A DNA stretch of 64,000 nt from Anaerococcus provencensis. Lineage in GTDB: Bacteria > Bacillota > Clostridia > Tissierellales > Peptoniphilaceae. The stretch lies in assembly GCF_000312365.2 (NCBI RefSeq), contig NZ_HG003686.1, positions 565,299 through 629,298 on the forward strand. Direction: 5' to 3'. Made by a program: the position numbers and the translations under genes. Below the pieces are notes generated by a model. That model was not told the DNA's origin and made no database searches. It was given only the letters and a program-made list of their open reading frames with translations. This document shows, one piece after another, positions 8,970 to 17,413 of the stretch (position 1 is its first letter; each line of letters begins with the position of its first letter).

Positions 8970-9537
8970 TAGCGAGCAAAAAAGAGTCTACCTTGAGAGA
9001 ATGACAAGGTCTACGGCCTACCAACTTAATAACTGGGAAGATTATGAAGATCCCAGGCTTTCTGGATATAATTATGGTAATCTTTCAGATTTCGAAATAA
9101 ACTTTTGGTACAATTCCATCTGTACACCAAGGAAAAAGTATTTTGCTGTAAAAAGATATGAAGATGATAGATTTATTGGCTTTGTAGGGCTAAAAAACTA
9201 CAATCCTCTTACAAAAAAGGCACTTTTGGGTATAGTTTTTGATGCACATTTTGTATCCCTTGGCTATGGTTATGATGCAATGCTTGTTTTACTGGACTAT
9301 TATTTTAATGATTTAAAATTCAAAGTCATGCTTCTTGAAGTTAATCTATTTAACCAAAGGGCCTTAAATCTCTACCAAAAGTTAGGTTTTAAGGAAACTG
9401 GCTTTGATAGCGAACTTTTTGAAAACCAAGACATAGAATTTGACGATAGATATTTTGAAATGCACGGCAATTTGATATATTCTAAGATACTGAAGATGAA
9501 ACTTACAAAGGATGATTATTATGAACTTCACACTTGA
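8959..9537 (+). CDS. GNAT-family N-acetyltransferase
   Basis: This 192-residue protein has a GNAT fold of the RimJ/RimL type. It shows the acetyl-CoA binding region around G-Y-G-Y-D-A-M and the typical N-x-x-A-L-N-L-Y-Q-K-L-G-F-K-E-T-G segment near residues 133-149. Ribosomal proteins or small amines are common substrates of such enzymes, but none can be named here. The gene overlaps the dnaB end by 11 bases and the next gene by 17 bases, so it is part of the replication cluster transcript. Confidence 0.85.
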   Translation: MPTNSEQKRVYLERMTRSTAYQLNNWEDYEDPRLSGYNYGNLSDFEINFWYNSICTPRKKYFAVKRYEDDRFIGFVGLKNYNPLTKKALLGIVFDAHFVSLGYGYDAMLVLLDYYFNDLKFKVMLLEVNLFNQRALNLYQKLGFKETGFDSELFENQDIEFDDRYFEMHGNLIYSKILKMKLTKDDYYELHT

Positions 9538-10276
9538 AAATTTGAAAGTTGATTTAGGAACCACACCCCTTGAAAATATGTTTTTAAATACCTATCTAGG
9601 TATGGTGGATGGCGAGAATCTCAAGTTTTATCTCTTGGTATATAAGGACATATATAACGAGGGTTCTGTAGACATAGACAAAATCAAAAAGATTCTAAAA
9701 TATTCTGATGAGGATATCAAAAACGCTATAGATTATTGGGTAAATATGGGTGCCTTTCGTAAGAAATTGGATCTAAATGGCAGTGAATACATAGAAATTG
9801 TTTCTTTTAGGCAAATGATCTATGGTGACAATAAGAAAACATATGATGAGGTCAATGAAGCTAGCTTTGACAAATCTAGCCGCAAGCAAATAATGTTTAA
9901 CAATGTAGAAAATATTATTGGTAGGGCCTTAACTCCAGCTGATATTACAAGGATTCAAGAAACTATAGAAGACTACAATAGCGAACCAGAACTTATCACA
10001 GAAGCTTTTCGCCAAGCAAAAGAGCTAAACAATGTCGATGTGAAGTATGTGATGGGCTTTATAAAAACATGGAGAGATCAAAATATATTATCTCTCAATG
10101 ACCTAAAAATCCACCAAGAACGTCAAAAACTTGTAAGAAAAAAATCTCCAAGGCAATACAAGAAAAACAGTAGAAATATTTCAAGTGGAGACGATTACAA
10201 GTCCTATGCCGAGGAAGCTAGAAAAAAGCGCTTTGAAAAAATGCTAGAACAGGGAAAATCTAATGAAAACATCTAA
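9521..10276 (+). CDS. DnaD-domain replication protein
   Basis: This is a 251-residue protein. I chose ATG 9521 rather than 9512 because the aaagg ribosome site is then nine bases upstream. The N-terminal half looks like a winged-helix segment and the middle (about 115-195) fits the DnaD/DnaB2 C-terminal domain, ending in V-M-G-F-I-K-T-W-R-D-Q-N-I. The tail is rich in Lys and Arg. DnaD-type proteins help load the helicase during replication initiation or restart. It lies between dnaB and the helicase loader, and the loader start overlaps its end by 14 bases. Confidence 0.85.
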   Translation: MNFTLENLKVDLGTTPLENMFLNTYLGMVDGENLKFYLLVYKDIYNEGSVDIDKIKKILKYSDEDIKNAIDYWVNMGAFRKKLDLNGSEYIEIVSFRQMIYGDNKKTYDEVNEASFDKSSRKQIMFNNVENIIGRALTPADITRIQETIEDYNSEPELITEAFRQAKELNNVDVKYVMGFIKTWRDQNILSLNDLKIHQERQKLVRKKSPRQYKKNSRNISSGDDYKSYAEEARKKRFEKMLEQGKSNENI

Positions 10277-11225
10277 TAAGGCTAGTGAAATACTGGCAAA
10301 ACGCAGACAAGAAAATGAAATAAATAGAAATAAGCGAATAGATGAAGTCTATGAAAAAATCCCAACCATGGCATCCCTTGAAAAAAATATAAAAGAATTG
10401 GGCTTTACCATTATAAACCAAACCTTATCTGGTGGAGATACTGAAAACTTAGAAGTAAAGCTAAAAAAGCTAAGAGATTTAAAAGAAAAACTCTTGCTAG
10501 AAAATGGATTTTCCAAGGATTATATGGACTTAAAATACCACCACGATTTGTGCAAAGATACTGGTTTTGTGGGAAATGATATGTGTTCTTGTAGGAAGCA
10601 GATCATAATAGATGAAAATTATAATCTATCAAATATTAAAAATCTTATAGAAAAAGAAAATTTCTCAAACTTTGACGATACGCTTTTTGATGACAATCCC
10701 TATGGCAACTATCCACTTACTCCTAGGGAAAATATCAAGATTGTAAAAGACAACTTGATGAAATATATAAATAATTTCTCGAAAGAATCAAAAAATATTT
10801 ATATATTTGGTGATGTTGGCCGTGGTAAGACGTTCCTATTAAATTCTGTAGCCAAAGAATTATTGGATAGAAATTTCTCGGTTCTATATATGACTTCATC
10901 GTCCCTTTTCAAGTTTTTAAACGATTACAATTGGGCCTTTGAAGAGCAAAGATATAAGCACCAAGAAAAATATGATTTTATCTTGGACTGTGACTTGCTC
11001 ATAATAGACGATTTGGGTAGCGAATATCCATCAAAAAACAACACTTCTAATCTTTTTGATATTGTAAATACTAGGATGATATCGCAAAAACCAATACTAT
11101 TTTCCACCAACTACGATGAAAGTATGCTATCTGAGACATATGGACCTAGAATATTTTCTAGGATTGTGGGTAATAGTGAAGTACACGAGATATTTGGCAA
11201 AGACTTAAGACTTAGAGATATGTAG
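10263..11225 (+). CDS. DnaC/DnaI-like helicase loader (AAA+ ATPase)
   Basis: This is a 320-residue AAA+ protein. The N-terminal third has a cysteine cluster (C-K-D-T-G-F then C-S-C) like the zinc site of DnaI/DnaC loaders. The ATPase core has Walker A G-D-V-G-R-G-K-T-F (about 183), Walker B L-L-I-I-D-D-L-G-S-E, and a sensor segment S-T-N-Y. It probably loads DnaB onto DNA. Its place behind dnaB and the DnaD-domain gene supports this over the related IstB transposition helpers; no transposase is nearby. Confidence 0.88.
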   Translation: MKTSNKASEILAKRRQENEINRNKRIDEVYEKIPTMASLEKNIKELGFTIINQTLSGGDTENLEVKLKKLRDLKEKLLLENGFSKDYMDLKYHHDLCKDTGFVGNDMCSCRKQIIIDENYNLSNIKNLIEKENFSNFDDTLFDDNPYGNYPLTPRENIKIVKDNLMKYINNFSKESKNIYIFGDVGRGKTFLLNSVAKELLDRNFSVLYMTSSSLFKFLNDYNWAFEEQRYKHQEKYDFILDCDLLIIDDLGSEYPSKNNTSNLFDIVNTRMISQKPILFSTNYDESMLSETYGPRIFSRIVGNSEVHEIFGKDLRLRDM

Positions 11226-11234
11226 GAGATTAAT

Positions 11235-11900
11235 ATGCTTGTAGTAGACAAAGAAACTATGCAGGCCATAGATACTTATGCAATCAATGAACTAAAAATA
11301 CCAGCCTTAGCCTTGGTTGAGCGTGCTGGCCTTGCTATCATCAAAAATATCAACTTAAATCAAAGACGCACTTTTGCTGTCATTGTCGGCATTGGCAACA
11401 ACGGAGCAGATGGTCTTGCCTGTGCTAGAAACCTCATGGCAAGAAACTTTCAGGTAGATATTTATATTATAGGGAGTTTGGATAAGGCAAGTGATGAGTT
11501 TAGGGCAAATTATGATGCTTGCTCAAAGCTTACAGATCGAATGTTTTTTGTAGATACAATAGAAGATATGGAAAATATGGAAGAAAATATCAAAAATGTT
11601 TCTACTATCATAGAAGGAATATTTGGCACAGGACTAGATCGTACTATCTCTGGAACCTATGCCTTTGTAATAGCCATGATAAATCGTTCCATGAAATATA
11701 TTATCTCCATAGATATACCAAGTGGCCTAGATTCTACATCTGGAGATTCTTGGGGCGAGGTAGTAGATAGCGATTTGATAGTTTCTATGCAACTAATGAA
11801 AAAAGGCATATATGAACGCAGTAGATATCGCGATAAGTGCATAGTCGAAGATATAGGCATACCACAAAAAGCAATAGACTATGTTTTAAAAGAGAGCTGA
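11235..11900 (+). CDS. nnrE: NAD(P)H-hydrate epimerase (YjeF N-terminal domain only)
   Basis: This 221-residue protein covers only the epimerase (YjeF_N) domain. It shows G-I-G-N-N-G-A-D-G-L-A-C-A-R-N-L (about 53-68) and S-I-D-I-P-S-G-L-D-S-T-S-G. It interconverts R and S forms of damaged hydrated NAD(P)H so that the companion dehydratase can repair them. The dehydratase domain often fused to it is absent here, so it must be encoded elsewhere or be missing. The gene starts nine bases after the loader gene with a taggaga ribosome site and its stop lies in the loop of the terminator. Confidence 0.9.
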   Translation: MLVVDKETMQAIDTYAINELKIPALALVERAGLAIIKNINLNQRRTFAVIVGIGNNGADGLACARNLMARNFQVDIYIIGSLDKASDEFRANYDACSKLTDRMFFVDTIEDMENMEENIKNVSTIIEGIFGTGLDRTISGTYAFVIAMINRSMKYIISIDIPSGLDSTSGDSWGEVVDSDLIVSMQLMKKGIYERSRYRDKCIVEDIGIPQKAIDYVLKES

Positions 11901-11917
11901 GGCTCTCTATTTTTTTG
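11891..11917 (+). terminator. Terminator of the gdpP-dnaB-nnrE cluster
   Basis: The stem agagagc (11891-11897) pairs with gctctct (11902-11908), followed by a T-run. The TGA stop of nnrE forms the loop. Confidence 0.85.
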
Positions 11918-11981
11918 GGGTAAATATTATATAAGTAAAAGCACTTATAAAAATATGGAGAGATCATAGGAGGATAAACTT

Positions 11982-12932
11982 ATGACAAAGAGAAGGTATA
12001 TTTTAATCAGTATAATTTTTAGCTTCATGCTTGTTGCCTGTGTAGCAGGCAATACCAAGGATGCTAGCGTATCTAATGAAATTACGGACAGGGCATCTAC
12101 TCCTGCCGAAATGCCAAGTGACATGAAAACTGAAGAAGTAGCAGAAGAAGAGGGAATTGATGATGGCGAAAGTTTGCCTATAAAAAGCACAGATAGTGAG
12201 CGTAAGATTGAAAGATTTTATGATTATTACATAGAAACAATAGACTTTGACAAAGACAATCAAGGTATTGAAGAATTAGTTAGTAAATATGGTGGATTTT
12301 ATCAGTCATCTACTATTGACCGTGAATTTCCTAATGAATCTGACGAGAGTATAAGAATCCTAAATGCTAGCATCAAGATTCCAAAGGATAATTCAGAAAA
12401 ATTTAGGAAAGACCTTGAAAGTCATGGCAAAATCCTATCATCTAGCAACCACATCAATGATTTTACAAAAACATACACAGATACAAGTATAAGGCTAAAG
12501 TCCAAAGAAACCGAACTAGAAAAACTAAATGAACTTCTAGAAAAGGCAGAAAATCTCGAAGATGTGATGGCTATTCAGGCTAGGATTCTGGACGTTCAAG
12601 CAGAAATTGACCAGATTAATGCTGAGATTTCGGACATGGACAGCAGAGTATACTACGATACCTACAATCTTTGTCTAAGAGAAGTTTATGATTACAAGCA
12701 TGTAGCCAATAGGTCACCAGATTTTGCCGGAAGAGTCTCCCAAGCCTTTGGTGATTCGATCCATTTATTTATAAATTTCTTCCAAGACCTTATAATTGCC
12801 CTAATCACTTTCTGGCCTCTAGTACTTATAGCAATACTAATTGCTTTCTTTGTGAAATATTTGGTAAGTAAGAGAAAAAAGAAGACAATAAATATGGCTA
12901 ATAAAAACGCTAATGAAGAAAAATTAGACTAG
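11982..12932 (+). CDS. DUF4349 lipoprotein with coiled coil and C-terminal membrane helix
   Basis: This 316-residue protein has a lipoprotein signal with lipobox L-V-A-C (Cys about 20), an acidic linker, a DUF4349 domain (about 75-270) that contains a heptad-like helix (about 160-220), a hydrophobic segment (about 265-290) and a Lys-rich tail. It would be tethered to the outer face by the lipid and again by the C-terminal helix. The function of DUF4349 is unknown. A ggagg ribosome site precedes the ATG. It is a single gene between a terminator and the serS leader. Confidence 0.8.
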   Translation: MTKRRYILISIIFSFMLVACVAGNTKDASVSNEITDRASTPAEMPSDMKTEEVAEEEGIDDGESLPIKSTDSERKIERFYDYYIETIDFDKDNQGIEELVSKYGGFYQSSTIDREFPNESDESIRILNASIKIPKDNSEKFRKDLESHGKILSSSNHINDFTKTYTDTSIRLKSKETELEKLNELLEKAENLEDVMAIQARILDVQAEIDQINAEISDMDSRVYYDTYNLCLREVYDYKHVANRSPDFAGRVSQAFGDSIHLFINFFQDLIIALITFWPLVLIAILIAFFVKYLVSKRKKKTINMANKNANEEKLD

Positions 12933-12935
12933 GTG

Positions 12936-12964
12936 TTGATAAATTATTGATTTCAATGTATACT
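12936..12964 (+). promoter_or_regulatory. Sigma-A type promoter of serS
   Basis: TTGATA (12936-12941) and TATACT (12959-12964) are separated by 17 bases. The start point would be near 12971, at the beginning of the T-box leader. Confidence 0.7.
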
Positions 12965-12969
12965 ATACT

Positions 12970-13146
12970 TAACTAAATATGGCTACGATAAGACATAGTA
13001 ACTAGGGAAAGCTTGCAGAGAGAAGATGGTCGGTGCAAATCTTTAGCGGAAGCTAGTGAATCTACCTTTATGCTGTTTATTAATTAAGTTTTAAATTGGG
13101 TGGCACCACGAGACCTTCGTCCCATGTAGGATGAGGTCTTTTTTAT
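12970..13146 (+). promoter_or_regulatory. T-box riboswitch, serine specifier UCU
   Basis: The T-box core gggtggcaccacg is at 13098-13110 and the terminator (agacct...aggtct plus T-run) at 13111-13145. Stem I shows AGTA (12997-13000), cagagag (13016-13022) and ggtgcaaat (13032-13040). After the ctagt helix the loop reads gaa-TCT-acc, giving UCU at 13061-13063, a serine codon, which agrees with the serS gene downstream. Uncharged tRNA-Ser would allow read-through. Confidence 0.95.
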
Positions 13147-13166
13147 TTGCCAAAAAAGGAGTAAAA

Positions 13167-14456
13167 ATGATAGATATTAAGCTATTAAGAGAAAATCCAG
13201 AAATGGTAAAAGAAAATATCAAAAAGAAGTTCCAAGATGAGAAATTAGTTTTAGTAGATGAGGTCTTAGACCTAGATGAAAAGGCAAGAGCTGCAAAGAC
13301 TGAGGGAGATAATCTCAGAGCAGAAAGAAATAAGGTTTCTAAACAAATTGGCGCACTAATGGGCCAAGGCAAAAAAGATGAAGCAGAAGAAGCTAAAGCT
13401 CATGTTGGAGAAATCAACGATAGACTAAGTCATATAGAAGAAGAAACTAGAAACTTGGCTGAAGAAGTCAAAGTTCGTATGCAAAAAATCCCACAAATCA
13501 TCGATGAAACTGTTCCAATAGGCAAAGATGACAGCGAAAATGTAGAAAACGATAGATACGGAGAACCTGTAGTGCCAGACTTTGAAGTTCCATACCACGT
13601 AGATATAATGGAATCATTTGATGGTATAGATTTAGATGCATCTCGCGAAACTTCTGGTGCAGGATTCTATTACTTAAAAGGTGACATTGCAAGACTTCAC
13701 TCTGCAATACTTTCTTATGCTCGTGATTTCATGATTGACCGTGGATATACTTACTACATCCCACCATTTATGATTCGTTCAGAAGTTGTAACTGGTGTTA
13801 TGAGCTTTGAAGAGATGGAAAACATGATGTACAAAATCGAGGGTGAAGACTTATACTTAATAGGAACAAGTGAACACTCTATGATTGGTAAATTCATCAA
13901 TACAATTAATGAAGAAGATGCTATGCCACTAAAAATGACATCTTATTCACCATGCTTTAGAAAAGAAGTTGGAGCTCACGGTATAGAAGAACGTGGAGTA
14001 TACCGTATCCACCAATTCGAAAAGCAAGAGATGGTAATCATCTGCAAACCAGAAGATTCAAAAGAATTTTACAATGAACTATGGAATAACACAGTAGATT
14101 TCTTCAGAAGTCTAGAAATACCAGTAAGAACTCTAGAATGCTGTTCAGGAGACCTAGCTGATCTTAAGGTTAAATCTTGTGACGTAGAGGCATGGAGCCC
14201 ACGACAACAAAAATACTTTGAGGTAGGATCCTGCTCTAACCTTGGCGATGCCCAAGCAAGACGTCTAGGTATCAGACTTCGTGGAGAAAATGGAACATAC
14301 TTTGCCCACACACTAAATAACACAGTAGTAGCACCACCAAGAATGCTTATAGCCTTCCTTGAAAACTTACTACAAGCAGATGGCAGCGTGAAAATACCTG
14401 AACCACTTAGAATGTACATGGGTGGCAAGGAAAAAATTGAACCTAAAGCAAAATAG
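13167..14456 (+). CDS. serS: Seryl-tRNA synthetase
   Basis: This is a 429-residue class II aminoacyl-tRNA synthetase. The start M-I-D-I-K-L-L-R-E-N-P is typical, with an aaagga ribosome site; the longer frame beginning at 13131 lies inside the terminator and is not used. The N-terminal coiled-coil arm (about 25-105) that grips tRNA-Ser is clear. Class II motifs follow: motif 2 around C-F-R-K-E-V-G-A-H-G and motif 3 near the C-terminus (P-P-R-M-L-I-A-F-L-E). Expression is controlled by the serine T-box immediately upstream. Confidence 0.97.
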   Translation: MIDIKLLRENPEMVKENIKKKFQDEKLVLVDEVLDLDEKARAAKTEGDNLRAERNKVSKQIGALMGQGKKDEAEEAKAHVGEINDRLSHIEEETRNLAEEVKVRMQKIPQIIDETVPIGKDDSENVENDRYGEPVVPDFEVPYHVDIMESFDGIDLDASRETSGAGFYYLKGDIARLHSAILSYARDFMIDRGYTYYIPPFMIRSEVVTGVMSFEEMENMMYKIEGEDLYLIGTSEHSMIGKFINTINEEDAMPLKMTSYSPCFRKEVGAHGIEERGVYRIHQFEKQEMVIICKPEDSKEFYNELWNNTVDFFRSLEIPVRTLECCSGDLADLKVKSCDVEAWSPRQQKYFEVGSCSNLGDAQARRLGIRLRGENGTYFAHTLNNTVVAPPRMLIAFLENLLQADGSVKIPEPLRMYMGGKEKIEPKAK

Positions 14457-14472
14457 ACCAACCTTTGCAAAT

Positions 14473-14520
14473 AAACTGACCCCGCTAGTGTAAAAACTAA
14501 CGGGGTCAGTTTGATTTTTT
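14473..14520. terminator. Bidirectional terminator between serS and the zinc-ribbon gene
   Basis: A 12-base-pair stem aaactgaccccg (14473-14484) with cggggtcagttt (14501-14512) is followed by a T-run. It serves serS on the plus strand and could also end the convergent minus-strand genes. Confidence 0.85.
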
Positions 14521-14743
14521 AATTATTGATTCCAAACGTACTAATCAACTTATCTATGTTATCTTTATCAAAATATTCCTCAGAATATCCACATTCGCTA
14601 CAGACATACCTATCAAACAGGGCAGATGATAGGGCTGATTGGCCTATCATTATTGACCTACCTGCTTCAGCTGGGATTCTTTTGCCTGGAACAATTATTA
14701 TCTTCTTTGATCCACACTTTGGACATTTTCCACTTATCTTCAT
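14519..14743 (-). CDS. Small zinc-ribbon protein
   Basis: This 74-residue protein has two knuckles, C-P-K-C-G near the start and C-S-E-C-G-Y near residue 52, which would bind one zinc ion. The C-terminus is acidic and helical. A very strong ribosome site (aggaggcgg) precedes the ATG. It lies 19 bases downstream of the acyltransferase gene on the same strand, so the two may be co-transcribed. No function can be assigned beyond a nucleic-acid or protein binding zinc ribbon. Confidence 0.75.
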   Translation of the reverse strand: MKISGKCPKCGSKKIIIVPGKRIPAEAGRSIMIGQSALSSALFDRYVCSECGYSEEYFDKDNIDKLISTFGINN

Positions 14744-14762
14744 TTCCGCCTCCTAAAAATTT

Positions 14763-16625
14763 TTATGGTTCTACCTTGTTGACATTTAAAATCTTTCTCA
14801 TAATAAGTTTGGCAAAGGCATCTGATCCTGGTATATTTGGATGGGTTCTATCTGCTGCTAGATAATCTGGCTTATCCTTGATATAGTTTCTCCAATCAAC
14901 CATGTGGGCCTTATCGTGGCTATCGCAGTATTCCTTGATAGAATTGTTAACATAGTCCATATAGGATTGGGTATGGGAAGTATTTACAAAATAAACATCA
15001 CGGCCATCAGCAATTTCCATGATTCTATCCATATCAGCATGGTTGGCAGAACCATTTGACCCAAGAGAAATTACTATTATATCAGCAAGGCCAATATTTT
15101 CCTTAATTGACGATAAGATTTCTGGACCACTAACCATATCTCGCCCTACTTTTCCATCAAGATAGAAGTTTGGTATATACTTTCTGATGTAGGAATCGGC
15201 ATTGATGATAACAGAATCACCTACAGAAGTGATAGAAACTTTGGACAAATAATCCAGCTCATTTTCTGTAAATTCAAAATCATCATAGGACTTTTCTTCA
15301 AAATTCGGATTATCTTTTTTATTTAGGGCATCCAATGTTTTTGTGTCGACATCATCTATAGACTTATTCTTGCCATCTTTTTTATCATTAGCTTTTACTT
15401 TGCTTTTTTTCTTTGCCTCTTCATTTCTCTTTTTGATTAATTCTTCATTGGCCGTAATTTCTTTTCTTAATTCTGCTATTTCCTTTTCCTTGGCATTACC
15501 AATGCTTGCTGAAGTAATTCTTAGACCAATAAGAGCAAGTATTGATATCATAATCAAGCTTAGATTTATTTTCTTATTCTTAAATATAATATATGTTAGC
15601 TCAGATAATATAAATATGGCAAAAATTTCTATAATGGCTACAAGAAAATTATTTATCCCATGCAAGAAATACACAGAAAATATTTGTACCACATATTGCC
15701 ACAAGTATAGGTAATAGGACCTGTCACCAATGTAGGAGATTAATTGGAATCTATTTTTCCTAGCCCTATAGTAGTTTTTCTCATAGTTAAATAATGTCAA
15801 AGTCAAAAGACCTGTGATTATTGTAAAGGCTATAAAGATAAATTTATATGACCTGATATCTTTGCCATTAACTAGAAAAAATGGAAGCACACAGAGTACT
15901 CCTAGGCTTATTCCACAAATTTTTAAGAAAGACTCGCTAAATTTAATCTTTGACAAGTAATTTTTGTTTAGTAGATATAAGGATACTCCAAACGTAAATG
16001 CTGATATTCTAGTATCTATACCATTGTATATTCTTGTAATATCACTATTGTTTTTTCCTAAACTTATCATTAGGATAAAACTAACAATTGTGATCAACAA
16101 ATGAACTATAAGTTTTAAATTGTCATTAAGTTTTTTTGTAAATCCATCAATTACCATAAATATAGCAATAAATTGCATGTACATAGATACATACCATAAA
16201 TGGTTAAAGATGTTAAAATTACCAAGTTGGTTGAAGTAATCTTCATTTATAAGGATTTTTTGTATATTTTCAAAGTTTAGGGCAACAGGAATAACAGATT
16301 TGATGGAATCATCAAAAACTTCCCTGGCAAAAGCCAAAGAAAAGCCCATAACTATTGCCATAATAAATAATACCGGTCCCAAAATCTTTATGTATTTATT
16401 AAGAAAAATAGACAAAGATTTTTTAAAATCTAGATTTTTTTTATTATCAGCTCCCATCATAGTCAAAAAACCGGACAGGAGAAGGAAAATTATAACAGCC
16501 AAATATCCACCAGAAATCACATGGCTAAATCTATGAAATAGGCTAACTCCAACAAATCCTAGGGCACGAAGGGCTGTTAATAAATGATATTCTTTTTTGT
16601 TTTTACTTTTCTTTCCATAATCCAC
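14763..16625 (-). CDS. OatA-like acyltransferase: acyltransferase-3 membrane domain plus SGNH hydrolase domain
   Basis: This 620-residue protein has an N-terminal acyltransferase-3 domain with about ten membrane helices (about 12-370), a Lys/Glu-rich linker (about 375-430), and an extracytoplasmic SGNH domain (about 455-615). The SGNH blocks are visible: G-D-S-V (catalytic Ser), G-S-N-G, and the late D-R-T-H-P-N (Asp/His). This matches O-acetyltransferases such as OatA that modify peptidoglycan and give lysozyme resistance. The start is GTG at 16625; an in-frame stop lies four codons upstream and the nearby ATG is out of frame. Teichoic acid or another glycan could also be the acceptor. Confidence 0.85.
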   Translation of the reverse strand: MDYGKKSKNKKEYHLLTALRALGFVGVSLFHRFSHVISGGYLAVIIFLLLSGFLTMMGADNKKNLDFKKSLSIFLNKYIKILGPVLFIMAIVMGFSLAFAREVFDDSIKSVIPVALNFENIQKILINEDYFNQLGNFNIFNHLWYVSMYMQFIAIFMVIDGFTKKLNDNLKLIVHLLITIVSFILMISLGKNNSDITRIYNGIDTRISAFTFGVSLYLLNKNYLSKIKFSESFLKICGISLGVLCVLPFFLVNGKDIRSYKFIFIAFTIITGLLTLTLFNYEKNYYRARKNRFQLISYIGDRSYYLYLWQYVVQIFSVYFLHGINNFLVAIIEIFAIFILSELTYIIFKNKKINLSLIMISILALIGLRITSASIGNAKEKEIAELRKEITANEELIKKRNEEAKKKSKVKANDKKDGKNKSIDDVDTKTLDALNKKDNPNFEEKSYDDFEFTENELDYLSKVSITSVGDSVIINADSYIRKYIPNFYLDGKVGRDMVSGPEILSSIKENIGLADIIVISLGSNGSANHADMDRIMEIADGRDVYFVNTSHTQSYMDYVNNSIKEYCDSHDKAHMVDWRNYIKDKPDYLAADRTHPNIPGSDAFAKLIMRKILNVNKVEP

Positions 16626-16725
16626 CTCGTGAACTTAATCATTATATCAAATATCCTATTAAATTAAAATTAAGGAATGGTTACAATTTACAAAATTTTA
16701 TGATGTTTGGAGATTATTTGTAATA

Positions 16726-16754
16726 TTGAACTGGTAGAAAAATTATAATATAAT
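16726..16754 (+). promoter_or_regulatory. Promoter of the lipoprotein gene at 16782
   Basis: TTGAAC (16726-16731) and TATAAT (16749-16754) have a 17-base spacer. It lies between the divergent acyltransferase and lipoprotein genes. Confidence 0.6.
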
Positions 16755-16781
16755 ATTAAAAAAATTTTTTTTGGAGGAAGT

Positions 16782-17315
16782 ATGCTTATAAAAATAAGGA
16801 AATTACTATTAATATTTTCGATACTACTTTTTACAGGATGTTCAAACATTCAAAATGCAGGAGAAGAGAAAGTTAGTGAAGTTGATAATTCTATGGAGCC
16901 AGCGACCTATAGTTTAAATATAGTAGATGATGTAAAGTTAGAAATTATATCATATGACATTGTGGATAAAGATAAACTTGATCAAAATGAAAGAAGCAAC
17001 CTAAAAGAATATATTAAAGAAAATGACGATAAGGTTTTTAGAATTGAATATAGGATAGTGGATAGTAGAGATGAAAAAACTTCTATAAGCACACAAGCAA
17101 GTGATGGATCAGAAAATTATGTAAGAGTTAAATTAATTGATAATAATGACAATGAAGTTACTAATGTTAGTCAGTACTCCACTTGGGATGATGAAGAGGG
17201 GATAATCTACAACAAAGATTATTTCATAATTAAAGATAAAAATAGCCTAAAGGGCATAGATATATCATATAATATTGATGGTCAAGAAGGTCATGATTTT
17301 GGAATAGAATTTTAA
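16782..17315 (+). CDS. Lipoprotein of unknown function
   Basis: This is a 177-residue protein with a signal ending in lipobox F-T-G-C (Cys 20). The mature part is acidic, rich in Asp, Asn and Glu, with alternating hydrophobic residues that suggest a beta-rich domain. It resembles the general type of small DUF5067-like lipoproteins, but I cannot assign the family with confidence. A tttggaggaag ribosome site precedes the ATG. It has its own promoter and terminator and appears to be a single-gene unit. Confidence 0.7.
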   Translation: MLIKIRKLLLIFSILLFTGCSNIQNAGEEKVSEVDNSMEPATYSLNIVDDVKLEIISYDIVDKDKLDQNERSNLKEYIKENDDKVFRIEYRIVDSRDEKTSISTQASDGSENYVRVKLIDNNDNEVTNVSQYSTWDDEEGIIYNKDYFIIKDKNSLKGIDISYNIDGQEGHDFGIEF

Positions 17316-17331
17316 AATAACTAATTAAATT

Positions 17332-17357
17332 AGGCGTAAGAAAGCTTGCGCCTTTTA
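17332..17357 (+). terminator. Terminator of the lipoprotein gene
   Basis: Stem aggcgtaag (17332-17340) pairs with cttgcgcct (17345-17353) and is followed by TTTT. Confidence 0.8.
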
Positions 17358-17413
17358 CTTTGCATAAATCTATAATATAATATTTGCTATAGACTCTTAC
17401 AAAGGAGAAAAGA

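Noticed and set aside
13131..13166. N-terminal extension of SerRS from 13131
   Set aside because: Those codons lie in the T-box terminator, and the typical SerRS start with a ribosome site is at 13167.
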